The translations under genes and the position numbers were made by a program. Below the pieces are notes generated by a model. It did not search any database. It saw only the letters and a list, made by a program, of their open reading frames with translations, and was not told where the DNA came from. From Gammaproteobacteria bacterium (GTDB lineage: Bacteria; Pseudomonadota; Gammaproteobacteria; 21-64-14), in NCBI GenBank assembly GCA_027013145.1, contig JALUXX010000009.1, positions 34,347-98,346 of the forward strand: 64,000 bases of DNA, in the 5' to 3' direction. How positions within the stretch are numbered: the stretch's first letter is position 1; every line of letters begins with the position of its first letter. Shown piece by piece: positions 16,666 to 24,467 of this stretch.

Positions 16666-16679
16666 TTGACCTGCGTCAA
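16666..16679 (-). promoter_or_regulatory. FNR/CRP-family binding-site-like palindrome upstream of dsrA
   Basis: The sequence TTGAC-CTGC-GTCAA is a perfect inverted repeat with a 4-base spacer, very close to the FNR/ANR consensus TTGAT-N4-ATCAA. Its centre lies 41.5 bases upstream of the inferred transcription start, the class II activation position. This suggests that dsrAB responds to oxygen or redox state through an FNR-type activator. Sequence and spacing are observed; the regulator is inferred. Confidence 0.5.
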
Positions 16680-16853
16680 CCGCGCACCCCCCCGGAATGG
16701 GTAAGCGGCGGCTCCCGATGGGATAAGCGGTTTATGCGCAGGTCGCGGGTCCGGCGGGCGGCGGCGCAGCCCGGCGCCCGCCCACGAACCCGGGACGAGG
16801 GATGTCAGAGGGCGCAGATACCCGCAGGAGGTGCGGCGCGACCCGGCGCGGCG

Positions 16854-17138
16854 TCATTGGCGCGGGCGACGCAGCGGCCCGCCCGCCCGCGCGCTGCGTT
16901 CGCGCGCCTCGTTGACGCGCAGGGTGCGGCCCTGGAAGGAAGACCCGTTGAGTCCGCCGATCGCCGCATCGGCATCGGCCGGTTCCATCTCGACGAACCC
17001 GAAACCGCGCGGGCGCCCGGTCTCGCGATCGGCGACCAGCTTTACGGAGCGGACGGGGCCGTATTGGGCGAACAGCGCCCGCACCTCCTCCTCGGAGACT
17101 TCGAACGGAAGATTACCCACATAGATCGATTTCGCCAT
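16854..17138 (-). CDS. RRM-type RNA-binding protein
   Basis: A 94-residue protein with a single RNA recognition motif, like the small bacterial and cyanobacterial RRM proteins that bind single-stranded RNA. RNP-2 is IYVGNL at residues 5-10 and RNP-1 is RGFGFVEM at 44-51; the fold finishes with GRTLRVNEARER and a short Arg-rich tail. The start has GGGAGCGGG upstream. It is upstream of dsrAB on the same strand but about 300 bases away, so a separate unit. Confidence 0.92.
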   Translation of the reverse strand: MAKSIYVGNLPFEVSEEEVRALFAQYGPVRSVKLVADRETGRPRGFGFVEMEPADADAAIGGLNGSSFQGRTLRVNEARERSARAGGPLRRPRQ

Positions 17139-17327
17139 GGTACCCGCTCCCGGCCCGCCCTGCGGACCCCCCTCCCGGGCCCTGACACGGCCCGCGCGCC
17201 GACCGATTCAGCCTACGCCAGGCCCGAGTGGGCGTGCAACGGGGTCAGGCCGACACGAATCCGGTACGCTGTCGGAAGGGCGGCTCCGTGGCGACCGTCC
17301 CGCTCCGGCAAGGGTCGAGACGCGCGG

Positions 17328-17657
17328 ATGATTTTCCCACTCGCAGGACTCCTGCTGCTCGCCGTCGCGGTGTGGATCTGGCGCGACACCATGCGCGCAC
17401 GCGAGACCGCCAATCGCATCTGCGCGGCCGCCTGCGCCGAACTCGGCTACCAGCTCCTCGACGAGACCGTCGCCCTACAGCGCCTGCGGCTGCGGCGCGA
17501 AGCCACGGGCCGCCTGGGGCTGCGGCGGGTCTACGGCTTCGAGTACAGCGGAACCGGACTCGACCGCCGGCGCGGCACCATCGTGCTCCGGGGCACCGAA
17601 CTGGAACTGTTCCACATCGAAGGCGACCGGCCTGGCCCGGATCTCCCACCGGGCTAG
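17328..17657 (+). CDS. DUF3301 family membrane-anchored protein
   Basis: A 109-residue protein of the DUF3301 family, function unknown. One N-terminal membrane helix (residues 2-18, IFPLAGLLLLAVAVWIW) is followed by a cytoplasmic domain with CAAACAELGYQLLDETVALQRLRLRR and a VYGFEYSGTGLDRRRGTIVLRG segment. The ATG at 17328 begins immediately at the helix; an upstream in-frame reading has no character. It ends four bases into the ATP-grasp gene, which is convergent. Confidence 0.85.
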   Translation: MIFPLAGLLLLAVAVWIWRDTMRARETANRICAAACAELGYQLLDETVALQRLRLRREATGRLGLRRVYGFEYSGTGLDRRRGTIVLRGTELELFHIEGDRPGPDLPPG

Positions 17658-18676
17658 CGGCCCACCTGGCCGGCGCGCAGCCCGAGATTGAGCAGCCGCT
17701 GCACGAAGCGCTCGTAGCTCAAGCCGGCCTTCTCCGCCGACCAGGCGCAATCATCCGAGCGCGCGATGCCGGCGTTGGGGTTCGCCTCGAGGACATAGAT
17801 GCGGCCCTCGGGATCGAGCCGCAGATCCATGCGCGCGTACCCGCTGAGGTCGAGCACGCGATAGATGCGCTTGCACAGGTGCACGATGCGTTCGGCCGCA
17901 CCCTCGGGGAGGGTGCGCGCGAACTGGTAGTCGATGCCCCAGCGCTCGCGGTACTTGGCGTCCCATTTGACCTTGTAGGTGGCGACGCGCGGCATGCCCT
18001 CGTCCAGCTTGTTGAAAGTCAGCTCGCGGATCGGAAAGACTTCCAGGCGCGAGTTTCCCACCACCGTCACATAGAGCTCGCGTCCGTCGATGTACTGCTC
18101 CGCGATCGCGTCGCTGTCGAACTTCTCGTGGATCAGCGCGACACGCTCGCGCAACTGCGTCTCGTCCTCCACGTAGGACGCCCGCGCGATACCGACCGAT
18201 CCCTGCTCGATCAGCGATTTCACGATCATCGGATAACGGACTTTCGGCAGGCGCCGCCGCACACGGCCGCGCGGGAAGACGATGAAATCGGGCACACGGA
18301 TATGGTGATACTTGAGGATCTTCTTGGAGAGCGCCTTGTCCCGCGCGAGGACGAGTCCACGCGGATTGCAACCCGTAAAAGGAATCCCCATCATGCGCAG
18401 ATAGCTCACGACGTAGTAGTCGAAATCCGCGTGGCCGGCGAACTCCTCCATGAGGTTGAAGGCGATGTGCGGGCGCCACTCCTCGATGGTCTCGCGTATC
18501 GGCGCGAGGTCGTCGTACACGCCCACCACCCGCACCTCGTGGCCCAGATCGACGAGGGCGTTGCGCACGTCGTACTCCGTCTCGACGCTCTGCAACTGCG
18601 GATCCGAGGGATCGAGGGGGCCCTCGGGCGGAATCAGGCTCGGGTGGACGAGCATCATCACCCGCAGCCGTCTCAC
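17654..18676 (-). CDS. ATP-grasp ligase (D-Ala-D-Ala ligase-like)
   Basis: A 340-residue ATP-grasp enzyme, expected to form a carboxylate-amine or peptide bond using ATP. N-terminal domain with LRVMMLVHPSLIPPEG; then FTGCNPRGLVLARDKALSKKIL, the ATP-binding lysine strand YPMIVKSLIEQGSVGI, AEQYIDGRELYVTVVG, and the metal-binding ending RMDLRLDPEGRIYVLEANPNAGI. It is not a canonical Ddl. Its start overlaps the stop of the zinc-peptidase gene (ATGA), so the two are co-translated. A role in modifying a peptide or protein is inference; the substrate is unknown. Confidence 0.85.
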   Translation of the reverse strand: MRRLRVMMLVHPSLIPPEGPLDPSDPQLQSVETEYDVRNALVDLGHEVRVVGVYDDLAPIRETIEEWRPHIAFNLMEEFAGHADFDYYVVSYLRMMGIPFTGCNPRGLVLARDKALSKKILKYHHIRVPDFIVFPRGRVRRRLPKVRYPMIVKSLIEQGSVGIARASYVEDETQLRERVALIHEKFDSDAIAEQYIDGRELYVTVVGNSRLEVFPIRELTFNKLDEGMPRVATYKVKWDAKYRERWGIDYQFARTLPEGAAERIVHLCKRIYRVLDLSGYARMDLRLDPEGRIYVLEANPNAGIARSDDCAWSAEKAGLSYERFVQRLLNLGLRAGQVGR

Positions 18677-19716
18677 AGCGCCACCATGAAATTTCCGCTA
18701 TGGAGGTAGTTCATCACGATCGTCGTCAGACAGGAGACCAGATCGAGTTTCATGCGCGGATCGTCGCGCACGACGTATAGGTCCAGCTTGTCGCAGCGAC
18801 GCATCATCTCCTGTACGACCAGATCGATCCGGTAGCGGTACTCGTAGGTCCAGCGCGTCACGATCCCGGTGATCTCGGTGCGCATCCGGCGGATGTAGTG
18901 GGACGCCGGCTCTCCGCCGCGATGTGCCTCGTCGTTGGAGAACAGGCGCAGCAGATGGCGATCGTAGAATTCGGGGTAGTCGGTCCCGTAGCGGGACCGT
19001 TTGTCCGCGTAATATTCGCGCAGGGTCATGCGCAAGGTGCGCACCGGCGCGACCCGGCGCCGCGTGCGCACCCGCGGCGGACGGGCGCGGATCTCCTCCA
19101 TCAGGCGGTCCACGTACTCGAGCTTGCGCAACGCCGACCACCCGCGATAGCGGGTGCGCCAGCCCGAGTTGGGGGTGAGCCAGACGGCGAAGGTCTCGGC
19201 CCAATCCTCGTGCGGGTGGCTCTGCGCGTACCAGTCGTCGAGATGGATCACGTAGCGCTTGCTGTAGGGCCTGGGGAGGTACGTCTCGGGGTATTTCTGT
19301 GCGGGGTTTCCGAAATGCTCCCGCCACGCGCGGCGCAGATGGACACGATAGGCATTGGCGATCGCGTGCCCGGTCTCGTGGCGCAACAGGCGCATGCACG
19401 AAGAACGCGTCCCGCCCTCGACCTCGAGCATCTGCGCGCGTTCCAGACGCTTGAGGCGCGGGTGCGCCAGATAGAACGGGATGGCGACTCCCGGCACGCC
19501 GTCCGGGCAGAACCAGTCGTCGGAGAGCCAGAAGTGCGGCCGGAACACGAAACCGCGTCGCGCCAGTTCCGCCGTCAACTGTTCGGTACGCCGTTCGAGT
19601 TCGGTCCCTTCGATGCGCAGGCCGAGATCGCAGATGCGCGTATCGAGAAGACGATCGCGCGGGCGCGAGACCCAATCCCGCGAACGCCGGCGGGCCCGCC
19701 CGGGCCCGCCGGTCAC
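18673..19716 (-). CDS. Putative zinc-binding metallopeptidase
   Basis: A protein of about 347 residues resembling the uncharacterised zinc-binding metallopeptidases (Peptidase_Mx-like). HETGHAIANAY at about residue 113 supplies two His ligands and the catalytic Glu; HPHEDWAETFAVWL downstream offers further ligands. The rest is aromatic- and Arg-rich (YYADKRSRYGTDYPEFYDRHLLRLF). The frame stays open up to 19917, but residues before about 19700 look non-family; GTG at 19716 is the most plausible start and is uncertain, as no strong Shine-Dalgarno is seen. No signal peptide. Coupled to the ATP-grasp gene by a four-base overlap; a bacterial histone gene lies 134 bases upstream on the same strand. 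Confidence 0.75.
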   Translation of the reverse strand: MTGGPGRARRRSRDWVSRPRDRLLDTRICDLGLRIEGTELERRTEQLTAELARRGFVFRPHFWLSDDWFCPDGVPGVAIPFYLAHPRLKRLERAQMLEVEGGTRSSCMRLLRHETGHAIANAYRVHLRRAWREHFGNPAQKYPETYLPRPYSKRYVIHLDDWYAQSHPHEDWAETFAVWLTPNSGWRTRYRGWSALRKLEYVDRLMEEIRARPPRVRTRRRVAPVRTLRMTLREYYADKRSRYGTDYPEFYDRHLLRLFSNDEAHRGGEPASHYIRRMRTEITGIVTRWTYEYRYRIDLVVQEMMRRCDKLDLYVVRDDPRMKLDLVSCLTTIVMNYLHSGNFMVAL

Positions 19717-19850
19717 CGCTGTTCGCAGGCGGGAGCCCGGAATCGGGCCGCTCCCGAATCGTACCGCACGCGCCCCCGACTGCGCCGCGCCCGGCGCGCA
19801 ATCCTCATCCCGAAGCCGCGCGCCGCCCTCATTCGACCGCCCGTCCGGCC

Positions 19851-20039
19851 TTAGACGTCGCGGTCCTTGACCGTCTTGCGGCCGTCGCGACGGGCGTTCT
19901 CGATCGCCTGATCGCACATCGCCCGCAACCGGTCCGAGAGCGCATCGAGAACACCGGCCGAGGTGTTCATGCCGGACCGTTCGCGGATGTAGTTCTTGAT
20001 CTTCGATGCGACCACCAGCACTTCTTTGCCGTCACCCAT
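19851..20039 (-). CDS. Bacterial histone (single histone-fold, Bd0055-like)
   Basis: A 62-residue protein with the pattern of the short bacterial histones exemplified by Bdellovibrio Bd0055: EVLVVASKIKNYIRE, then the GMNTSAGVLDALSDRL long helix, then RRDGRKTVKDRDV. The closing RKTVKDRD matches the histone-fold loop L2/alpha-3 signature (R-x-T-V-x-x-x-D), and the MNTSA turn the L1 region. This is basic helix-strand-helix architecture at typical family length (60-65 residues). The ATG at 20039 is preceded by GGAGA. It is upstream of the peptidase/ATP-grasp pair on the same strand. Family recognition is from memory of the pattern; DNA binding is inferred. Confidence 0.8.
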   Translation of the reverse strand: MGDGKEVLVVASKIKNYIRERSGMNTSAGVLDALSDRLRAMCDQAIENARRDGRKTVKDRDV

Positions 20040-20439
20040 TCCGTTCTCCTTCGCTGACCTTCGACCCCGCTGATCGCAACCACACGGTCCGCGCCTCCGT
20101 CGCTCCCCGCGCAAGCCGGGGCGCCGGAATACGCGGCCGATCCGGGCCGGTACCGCCGGCCGCGGCCGAGCCACGGTCGCGCGCGCCCCGCGGGCCGGTT
20201 CGCGCATACGATACCACAACGCCCCCGTCGCGATGCGCCACGTTTGCGCGCAAAGGACGCCCTGTTTCGTATCGCGTCGATCCGATCAACTACGTGCAAT
20301 TCAAGGAAAATGCCGGATTCTGGCCCGAACCTTGCTTGTCGTGGGGGGGCGACGGCCGGGAACTCGGGGCGCGGTTGGGCTATCCTATTCGTTGATATGC
20401 GTCGGCGTCGCGCGGCACCGACCGGACGGGAGGACGGAG

Positions 20440-20781
20440 ATGAAGGACTCCGAACTGATGCGCAGCGCCGGACTCGCACCGATGGAGCCGTTGCGCAAGC
20501 GCATCCCGTTGCGCGACGAGCACGGCCGCGCCCTCGCCGATTTCATGATGATCATCCCCGGCCTGCGCACCCGCCCGCAACGCCTGATCCAGCACTGCAT
20601 CCGCGAGATCGAGGCGGTCTGCGCCCGCTTCGAGGACGTCGTGGTCTTCGTGGAACTCAACCTCAAGCTGAACCTCCTCTGGATCTCCCACCGCCCGCGG
20701 CCCGGGATCTGCGGCGACATCGCCGACGCCCTCCAGGAGCGTATCCCCGAGGCCCTGCTGGTCTCCTGGGCCTCGCGCTGA
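20440..20781 (+). CDS. Conserved hypothetical protein (113 aa)
   Basis: I do not recognise a named family. The ATG at 20440 has GGGAGGACGG upstream, a strong ribosome-binding site. The product looks like a compact alpha/beta protein: a hydrophilic N-terminus (MRSAGLAPMEPLRKRIPLRDEHGRALADFMMIIPGL), a helix (RLIQHCIREIEAVCARFEDVV) and two strands (VVFVELNLKLNLLWISHRP). No membrane segment or signal peptide. Monocistronic. Its composition matches the host chromosome. Confidence 0.7.
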   Translation: MKDSELMRSAGLAPMEPLRKRIPLRDEHGRALADFMMIIPGLRTRPQRLIQHCIREIEAVCARFEDVVVFVELNLKLNLLWISHRPRPGICGDIADALQERIPEALLVSWASR

Positions 20782-20848
20782 CGCCCCGCCGCCGCCCACC
20801 CCCCGGCGCCCGCGGCCTGTCCTCCCGCGTCTGACGCGCGGGAAAACG

Positions 20849-20862
20849 TGACGCGGGTCACA
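20849..20862 (+). promoter_or_regulatory. CRP/FNR-like palindrome upstream of the outer-membrane gene
   Basis: GTGAC-GCGG-GTCAC is a perfect inverted repeat of the same architecture as the palindrome before dsrA. A weak -10 (TAGCTT at 20885-20890) lies such that the inferred start near 20897 is again about 41.5 bases from the centre. The outer half bases match CRP (GTGA...TCAC) better than FNR. Confidence 0.35.
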
Positions 20863-20928
20863 GCCCAGACCGCCCCCCGCCCGTAGCTTGGAACCGTCAA
20901 CGATTCGACACCGGCGGGAGGAACGGCA

Positions 20929-21702
20929 ATGCGGGGGCTGCGGGACGGACGGGTGTCGGGCGCCGCCGCGACCCTCCTGTGCGCCCTCTCGGGTGCGTTC
21001 GCCGCGCCCCCGGCGGTCCAGGCGTCACCCGGGATCGCCCTCGGCGCCGGCCTGTGGCGGCAGGATCCCGCGGGGCGGGTGCAGGATCGCGGCAACCCCG
21101 TCGATCTGAACCGCGACCTCGGCACCGAAGTCCGATCCGAGGGCTTCGCCTGGATCGAGATCGCCCCGCCGGTGCCGCTGCTGCCGCGCCTGCGCCTGGC
21201 CTACTCCAGTGCCGCCACCGACGGCGTCAACACCCTGCAACACAGTATCACCTTCGGCGGGGCCACCTACCCGTCCTCCGCAACGGTGAGCAGCCAGGGC
21301 AGTTTCGACCAATACGACGCGACCCTCTTCTACCCCCTGGTCGACGCCTGGGTCCGGCTCGATCTCGGCCTCAATCTTCGCTACATCGACGGCAGCGTCC
21401 AGGTGAGCGACGCCGCCGGCACCGAAAACGCGCGTGTCAGCGGCGCGGTGCCGATGCTCTATCTCCACACCGGAATCCCACTGCCCGTGCGCGGCGTGTC
21501 GATCGCGGCCGACGCCAGCTACGTGACCTACGGCGGCAACCGCCTGCTCGACTACACGTTCAAGGGTGCCTACGAGACGCCACTCGGCCTCGGTGCGGAA
21601 CTGGGTTGGCGCAATCAGGAAATGCGTCTGAACGACTTCCAGAACGTGAACGTCGACGCGTCCTGGCGCGGCCCCTACGCCGGCGTGTTCTACAGCTTCT
21701 GA
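20929..21702 (+). CDS. Outer-membrane protein (TIGR04219-like)
   Basis: A 257-residue predicted outer-membrane beta barrel resembling the TIGR04219 family. It has a signal peptide (about residues 1-32, ending in PAVQA), alternating amphipathic strands throughout (for example RLRLAYSSAATDGVN and VRLDLGLNLRYIDGSV), and a C-terminal aromatic YSF, the usual barrel-assembly signal. The strong ribosome-binding site GGCGGGAGGA precedes the ATG. A CRP/FNR-like palindrome lies upstream. Monocistronic; the transported substrate, if any, is unknown. Confidence 0.82.
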   Translation: MRGLRDGRVSGAAATLLCALSGAFAAPPAVQASPGIALGAGLWRQDPAGRVQDRGNPVDLNRDLGTEVRSEGFAWIEIAPPVPLLPRLRLAYSSAATDGVNTLQHSITFGGATYPSSATVSSQGSFDQYDATLFYPLVDAWVRLDLGLNLRYIDGSVQVSDAAGTENARVSGAVPMLYLHTGIPLPVRGVSIAADASYVTYGGNRLLDYTFKGAYETPLGLGAELGWRNQEMRLNDFQNVNVDASWRGPYAGVFYSF

Positions 21703-21772
21703 CTCCTGCAGCGCCCCTGTCGTCGATACCGGGACGCCCGCCCCGCGGCGAACGGGGGTGTGCGGTACCGAT

Positions 21773-21778
21773 TATAAT
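21773..21778 (+). promoter_or_regulatory. Consensus -10 box upstream of the TraB-family gene
   Basis: A perfect TATAAT in an otherwise GC-rich spacer, 37 bases before the start codon at 21815. No good -35 is visible at 17 bases, so an activator may be needed. Confidence 0.4.
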
Positions 21779-21814
21779 GTCGCTATCCACCACAGCCCGC
21801 GGCGAGCCCCCTTC

Positions 21815-23017
21815 ATGACATCCCCCGCACCGACCGGTCCCCGGGTCCGCCTGGACCTGGGCGCCTGCAACGTCACCCTGCTCGGCACCGCGCATGTCTC
21901 TCGGGCGAGCGCGGATCAGGTGCGCGCGGAACTCGCCGCCGGGGACTACGACGCGATCGCCGTGGAACTGTGTCCCGGACGTCACCGGGCCCTGATCGAC
22001 CCCGATGCGCTCGCGAAGATGGATCTGCTCCAGGTGCTGCGCGAACGCAAGGCCGCCATGGTCACCGCCAACCTCGCCCTCGGCGCCTACCAGCAGCGCC
22101 TGGCCGAGCAGTTCGATATCCGCCCCGGCGAGGAGATGCGGGTGGCGGTCGAAGGCGCGCGCACGGCCGGTCTGCCGGTCCTGCTGATCGACCGCGAGGT
22201 CGGCACCACCCTCAAGCGGATCTATCGCAATGTCCCGTGGTGGCGGCGTCTGTATCTCGTCTCTGGTCTCGTCGCCAGTGTCATCACCCGCGAGCGGGTC
22301 AGCGAAGCGGAGATCGAGCGCCTCAAGGAGGGCGACCTGCTCGAGTCCATCTTCGCCCAGTTCGCGGACCGGGCGCGGGACCTGTTCGTGCCGCTGATCG
22401 AGGAGCGCGATCGCTATATGGCCGCGCGCCTGCAGGACGAGGCCCGATCGGGCCGCTACCGGCACATCCTCGCGGTCGTCGGGGCCGGCCACGTCAACGG
22501 AATCCGGCGCAGTCTCGAGGCGGGGATCGCCGACACCGCAACGACCCTCGCCGAACTCGACCGCGTGCCCGCGCCCAGCCTCCTGCCGCGACTGCTCCCC
22601 TGGCTGGTCGTGGGCCTGATTCTCTCCGGCTTCGCGCTCGGCTTCCATCGCAGCCCGGCGCTGGGCTGGCGGCTCGTCTCCGAGTGGATCCTGATCAACG
22701 GGAGTCTCTCGGCGCTCGGTACGATCTTCGCCGGCGGTCACCCCCTGAGCGTCGTCACCGCCTTCGTCGCCGCCCCGATCACCTCCCTGAATCCGATGAT
22801 CGGCGCCGGGATGGTCACCGGCGCGGTCGAGGGTTGGCTGCGCAAGCCCAGCGTCGGCGATTTCGCCCGCTTGCGTACCGACACCGCGCACTGGCGTGGC
22901 TGGTGGCGCAACCGCGTCGCCCGCATCCTGCTCGTGTTCCTGCTGAGCGGACTGGGTTCGGCCGTAGGGACCTATCTCGCGGGGTTCCGCATCTTCGAAC
23001 ACCTAAGCGGCGGCTGA
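21815..23017 (+). CDS. TraB/GumN family protein with C-terminal membrane domain
   Basis: A 400-residue member of the TraB family (the TIGR00261 type with a membrane domain). The N-terminal Tiki/TraB-like domain shows VTLLGTAHVSRASADQV (GTAH motif), IAVELCPGRHRAL (the E-x-x-x-x-R motif), and later AVVGAGHVNGI (the GxxH motif); these His/Glu residues bind metal in characterised Tiki peptidases. About four membrane segments follow from residue 265 on (LLPWLVVGLILSGFALGF, WILINGSLSALGTIF, VVTAFVAAPITSLNPMIGAG, ILLVFLLSGLGSAVGTYL). The cellular role in bacteria is unknown. Monocistronic. Confidence 0.88.
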   Translation: MTSPAPTGPRVRLDLGACNVTLLGTAHVSRASADQVRAELAAGDYDAIAVELCPGRHRALIDPDALAKMDLLQVLRERKAAMVTANLALGAYQQRLAEQFDIRPGEEMRVAVEGARTAGLPVLLIDREVGTTLKRIYRNVPWWRRLYLVSGLVASVITRERVSEAEIERLKEGDLLESIFAQFADRARDLFVPLIEERDRYMAARLQDEARSGRYRHILAVVGAGHVNGIRRSLEAGIADTATTLAELDRVPAPSLLPRLLPWLVVGLILSGFALGFHRSPALGWRLVSEWILINGSLSALGTIFAGGHPLSVVTAFVAAPITSLNPMIGAGMVTGAVEGWLRKPSVGDFARLRTDTAHWRGWWRNRVARILLVFLLSGLGSAVGTYLAGFRIFEHLSGG

Positions 23018-23109
23018 GGGCGGCGGGGACCCGGATTCCGACGCAGTTCACGGGAGCAGGCCTTCAGTGTATCGTGGACCCATTCGTCCCCCGGACACGG
23101 AACGCGGCC

Positions 23110-23472
23110 ATGCTCGAAACGATCCCGGATCTCCCGCAACACGTCCTCGGCGTCGATGCCCGGGGACGCGTGAGCGCCGAGGACTACGAACGCGTATTGA
23201 TCCCGGCGGTCGAGGAGCGTCTGAAGTCGAATCCGAAGCTGCGCCTGCTCTACCGTCTCGGCCCGGAGTTCGAGGGCTATACGCCGGGGGCCATGTGGGA
23301 CGATGCGCGCCTCGGTTTCGCGCATTGGAACGCGTGGGAAAAGATCGCAGTGGTCACGGACGTGGAGTGGATCCGCGCCGCCGTGCGCTCTTTCGCCTTC
23401 GCCCTCCCCGGCGAGGTACGGGTCTTCGCCAACGAGGAGTTCGACGCCGCCCGCGCGTGGGTACAATCCTGA
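23110..23472 (+). CDS. SpoIIAA-like (STAS-fold) protein
   Basis: A 120-residue protein of the SpoIIAA-like family (formerly DUF3478). Signature segments: HVLGVDARGRVSAEDYERVLIPAVEERL, KLRLLYRLGPEFEGYTPGAMWDD, and WEKIAVVTDVEWIRAAVRSFAFALPGEVRVF. Soluble, without a signal peptide. The role is unknown; the fold is shared with anti-sigma antagonists and lipid-binding STAS domains. Convergent with pldA. Confidence 0.85.
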   Translation: MLETIPDLPQHVLGVDARGRVSAEDYERVLIPAVEERLKSNPKLRLLYRLGPEFEGYTPGAMWDDARLGFAHWNAWEKIAVVTDVEWIRAAVRSFAFALPGEVRVFANEEFDAARAWVQS

Positions 23473-23494
23473 AACGACCGGCCTCCGCGCCGCT

Positions 23495-24328
23495 TCACCA
23501 GTCGTTGATGGCGAAACCGATGCCCAACGCCGTCGTGCGATGGTCGTATTCGATCAGGCTCTGGCCGTATCCGGTGAAGACCTGCACGTAGCCCTTCAAC
23601 TGCTGCACCAGCGGAAAGCTCCAGGTCAGCTCCCAGGCCCCGCGCGCGAAACCGCTGGTGAGGTTGTTGCGCGACATCAGGGCGATGGTCTGCCGGCCGC
23701 GGTGGTAGCTCACGACCCAGTCGCCGTAGCCGAGGTAGCGGCTGATGTCCGGGTTGTGCCGCAGCAGTTGCGCGGCGCGGATCGCGTACCAGGCCCGCAC
23801 GCGCAGCCTCCACCGGCGGCGCACGAACGTGCCCCCGAGGTAGACACGGTTCCAGGAACGCTCGAGGGTCCCGCCCTGCCCGTTCGACTGATGGACCAGC
23901 CCGAGGTCGGCGAGCTGCCATTGCCAGCCGCCCGGCAGCGGGCGCTGCCAGGCGTACTCGAGGAACACCTCCGGTTCGTAGTTGGACTCGCGGAAGAAGG
24001 CCGAATGGTTATAGGCCTGCCAGTAGGAGAGCTGCGTGTAGGCGGCATAGAGGCTCACCCGCGAGCGGGCGATGTCGGCCAGCACCGGGATCTTGATGCT
24101 GAACTGGAACTTCACCTCGCTGTGCGAGATCCGTTCCCCGTCCGGCGTATGGCCCGCGTACACCGCGCGGTCCGGTGCGGTGACGTAGTAATACGGGATC
24201 AGGAAATTCGGCTTGTAGAGTGAGATCCGGAACGGGTTCGGCGGCGCCGGCTGAACGACGGCGGCGGTCGTCCGGTGCGCGTCGGTGTGGACGGTCACCG
24301 CATCGGCGGGGGGCGGGGCGGCGTTCAT
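23495..24328 (-). CDS. pldA: Outer-membrane phospholipase A (OMPLA), no visible signal peptide
   Basis: A 277-residue OMPLA-family phospholipase A1. The active-site block HQSNGQGGTLERSWNRVY contains the His and Ser of the catalytic pair and the Asn of SWNR, aligning with His142, Ser144 and Asn156 of E. coli. Other conserved blocks: FLIPYYYV, EVKFQFSIKIPV, YTQLSYWQAYN, FRESNYEPEVFL, NPDISRYLGYGDWVVSYH and the final TGYGQSLIEYDHRT. Odd: the ORF opens MNAAPPPADAV with an in-frame TGA two codons upstream and no signal peptide, though the protein must cross the inner membrane. A frameshift, sequence error or truncated start is possible. Confidence 0.88.
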   Translation of the reverse strand: MNAAPPPADAVTVHTDAHRTTAAVVQPAPPNPFRISLYKPNFLIPYYYVTAPDRAVYAGHTPDGERISHSEVKFQFSIKIPVLADIARSRVSLYAAYTQLSYWQAYNHSAFFRESNYEPEVFLEYAWQRPLPGGWQWQLADLGLVHQSNGQGGTLERSWNRVYLGGTFVRRRWRLRVRAWYAIRAAQLLRHNPDISRYLGYGDWVVSYHRGRQTIALMSRNNLTSGFARGAWELTWSFPLVQQLKGYVQVFTGYGQSLIEYDHRTTALGIGFAINDW

Positions 24329-24467
24329 CGCTCAGACTCCGGCGGGTTCGGGATCCGGCCGCGAAGCGTAGCCGCCCGCCGATGGAGAAACAAGGACGCG
24401 CTTCACGAGCCGGGACGCCGCGCGGCGGGCGCGGCCGCAGCGGAGGACTTCCCGTCGCCGGCAGGCG

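Larger units (their letters stand above)
16546..16853. other. dsrAB upstream non-coding region
   Basis: About 308 bases without a credible gene, between dsrA and the RRM gene, both on the minus strand. It carries the dsrA Shine-Dalgarno sequence, a candidate -10 at 16638-16643 and an FNR-like palindrome at 16666-16679. I saw nothing coding or RNA-like in the remainder (16680-16853). Confidence 0.6.

Noticed and set aside
17654..18676. ATP-grasp gene considered as ddl (D-Ala-D-Ala ligase)
   Set aside because: The overall sequence diverges from Ddl, and its coupling to a metallopeptidase and the lack of cell-wall genes nearby argue for another substrate.
20929..21702. Outer-membrane protein considered as a PEP-CTERM substrate of the exosortase system
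   Set aside because: Its C-terminus ends in YSF after a beta strand, with no PEP motif, membrane helix or basic tail.
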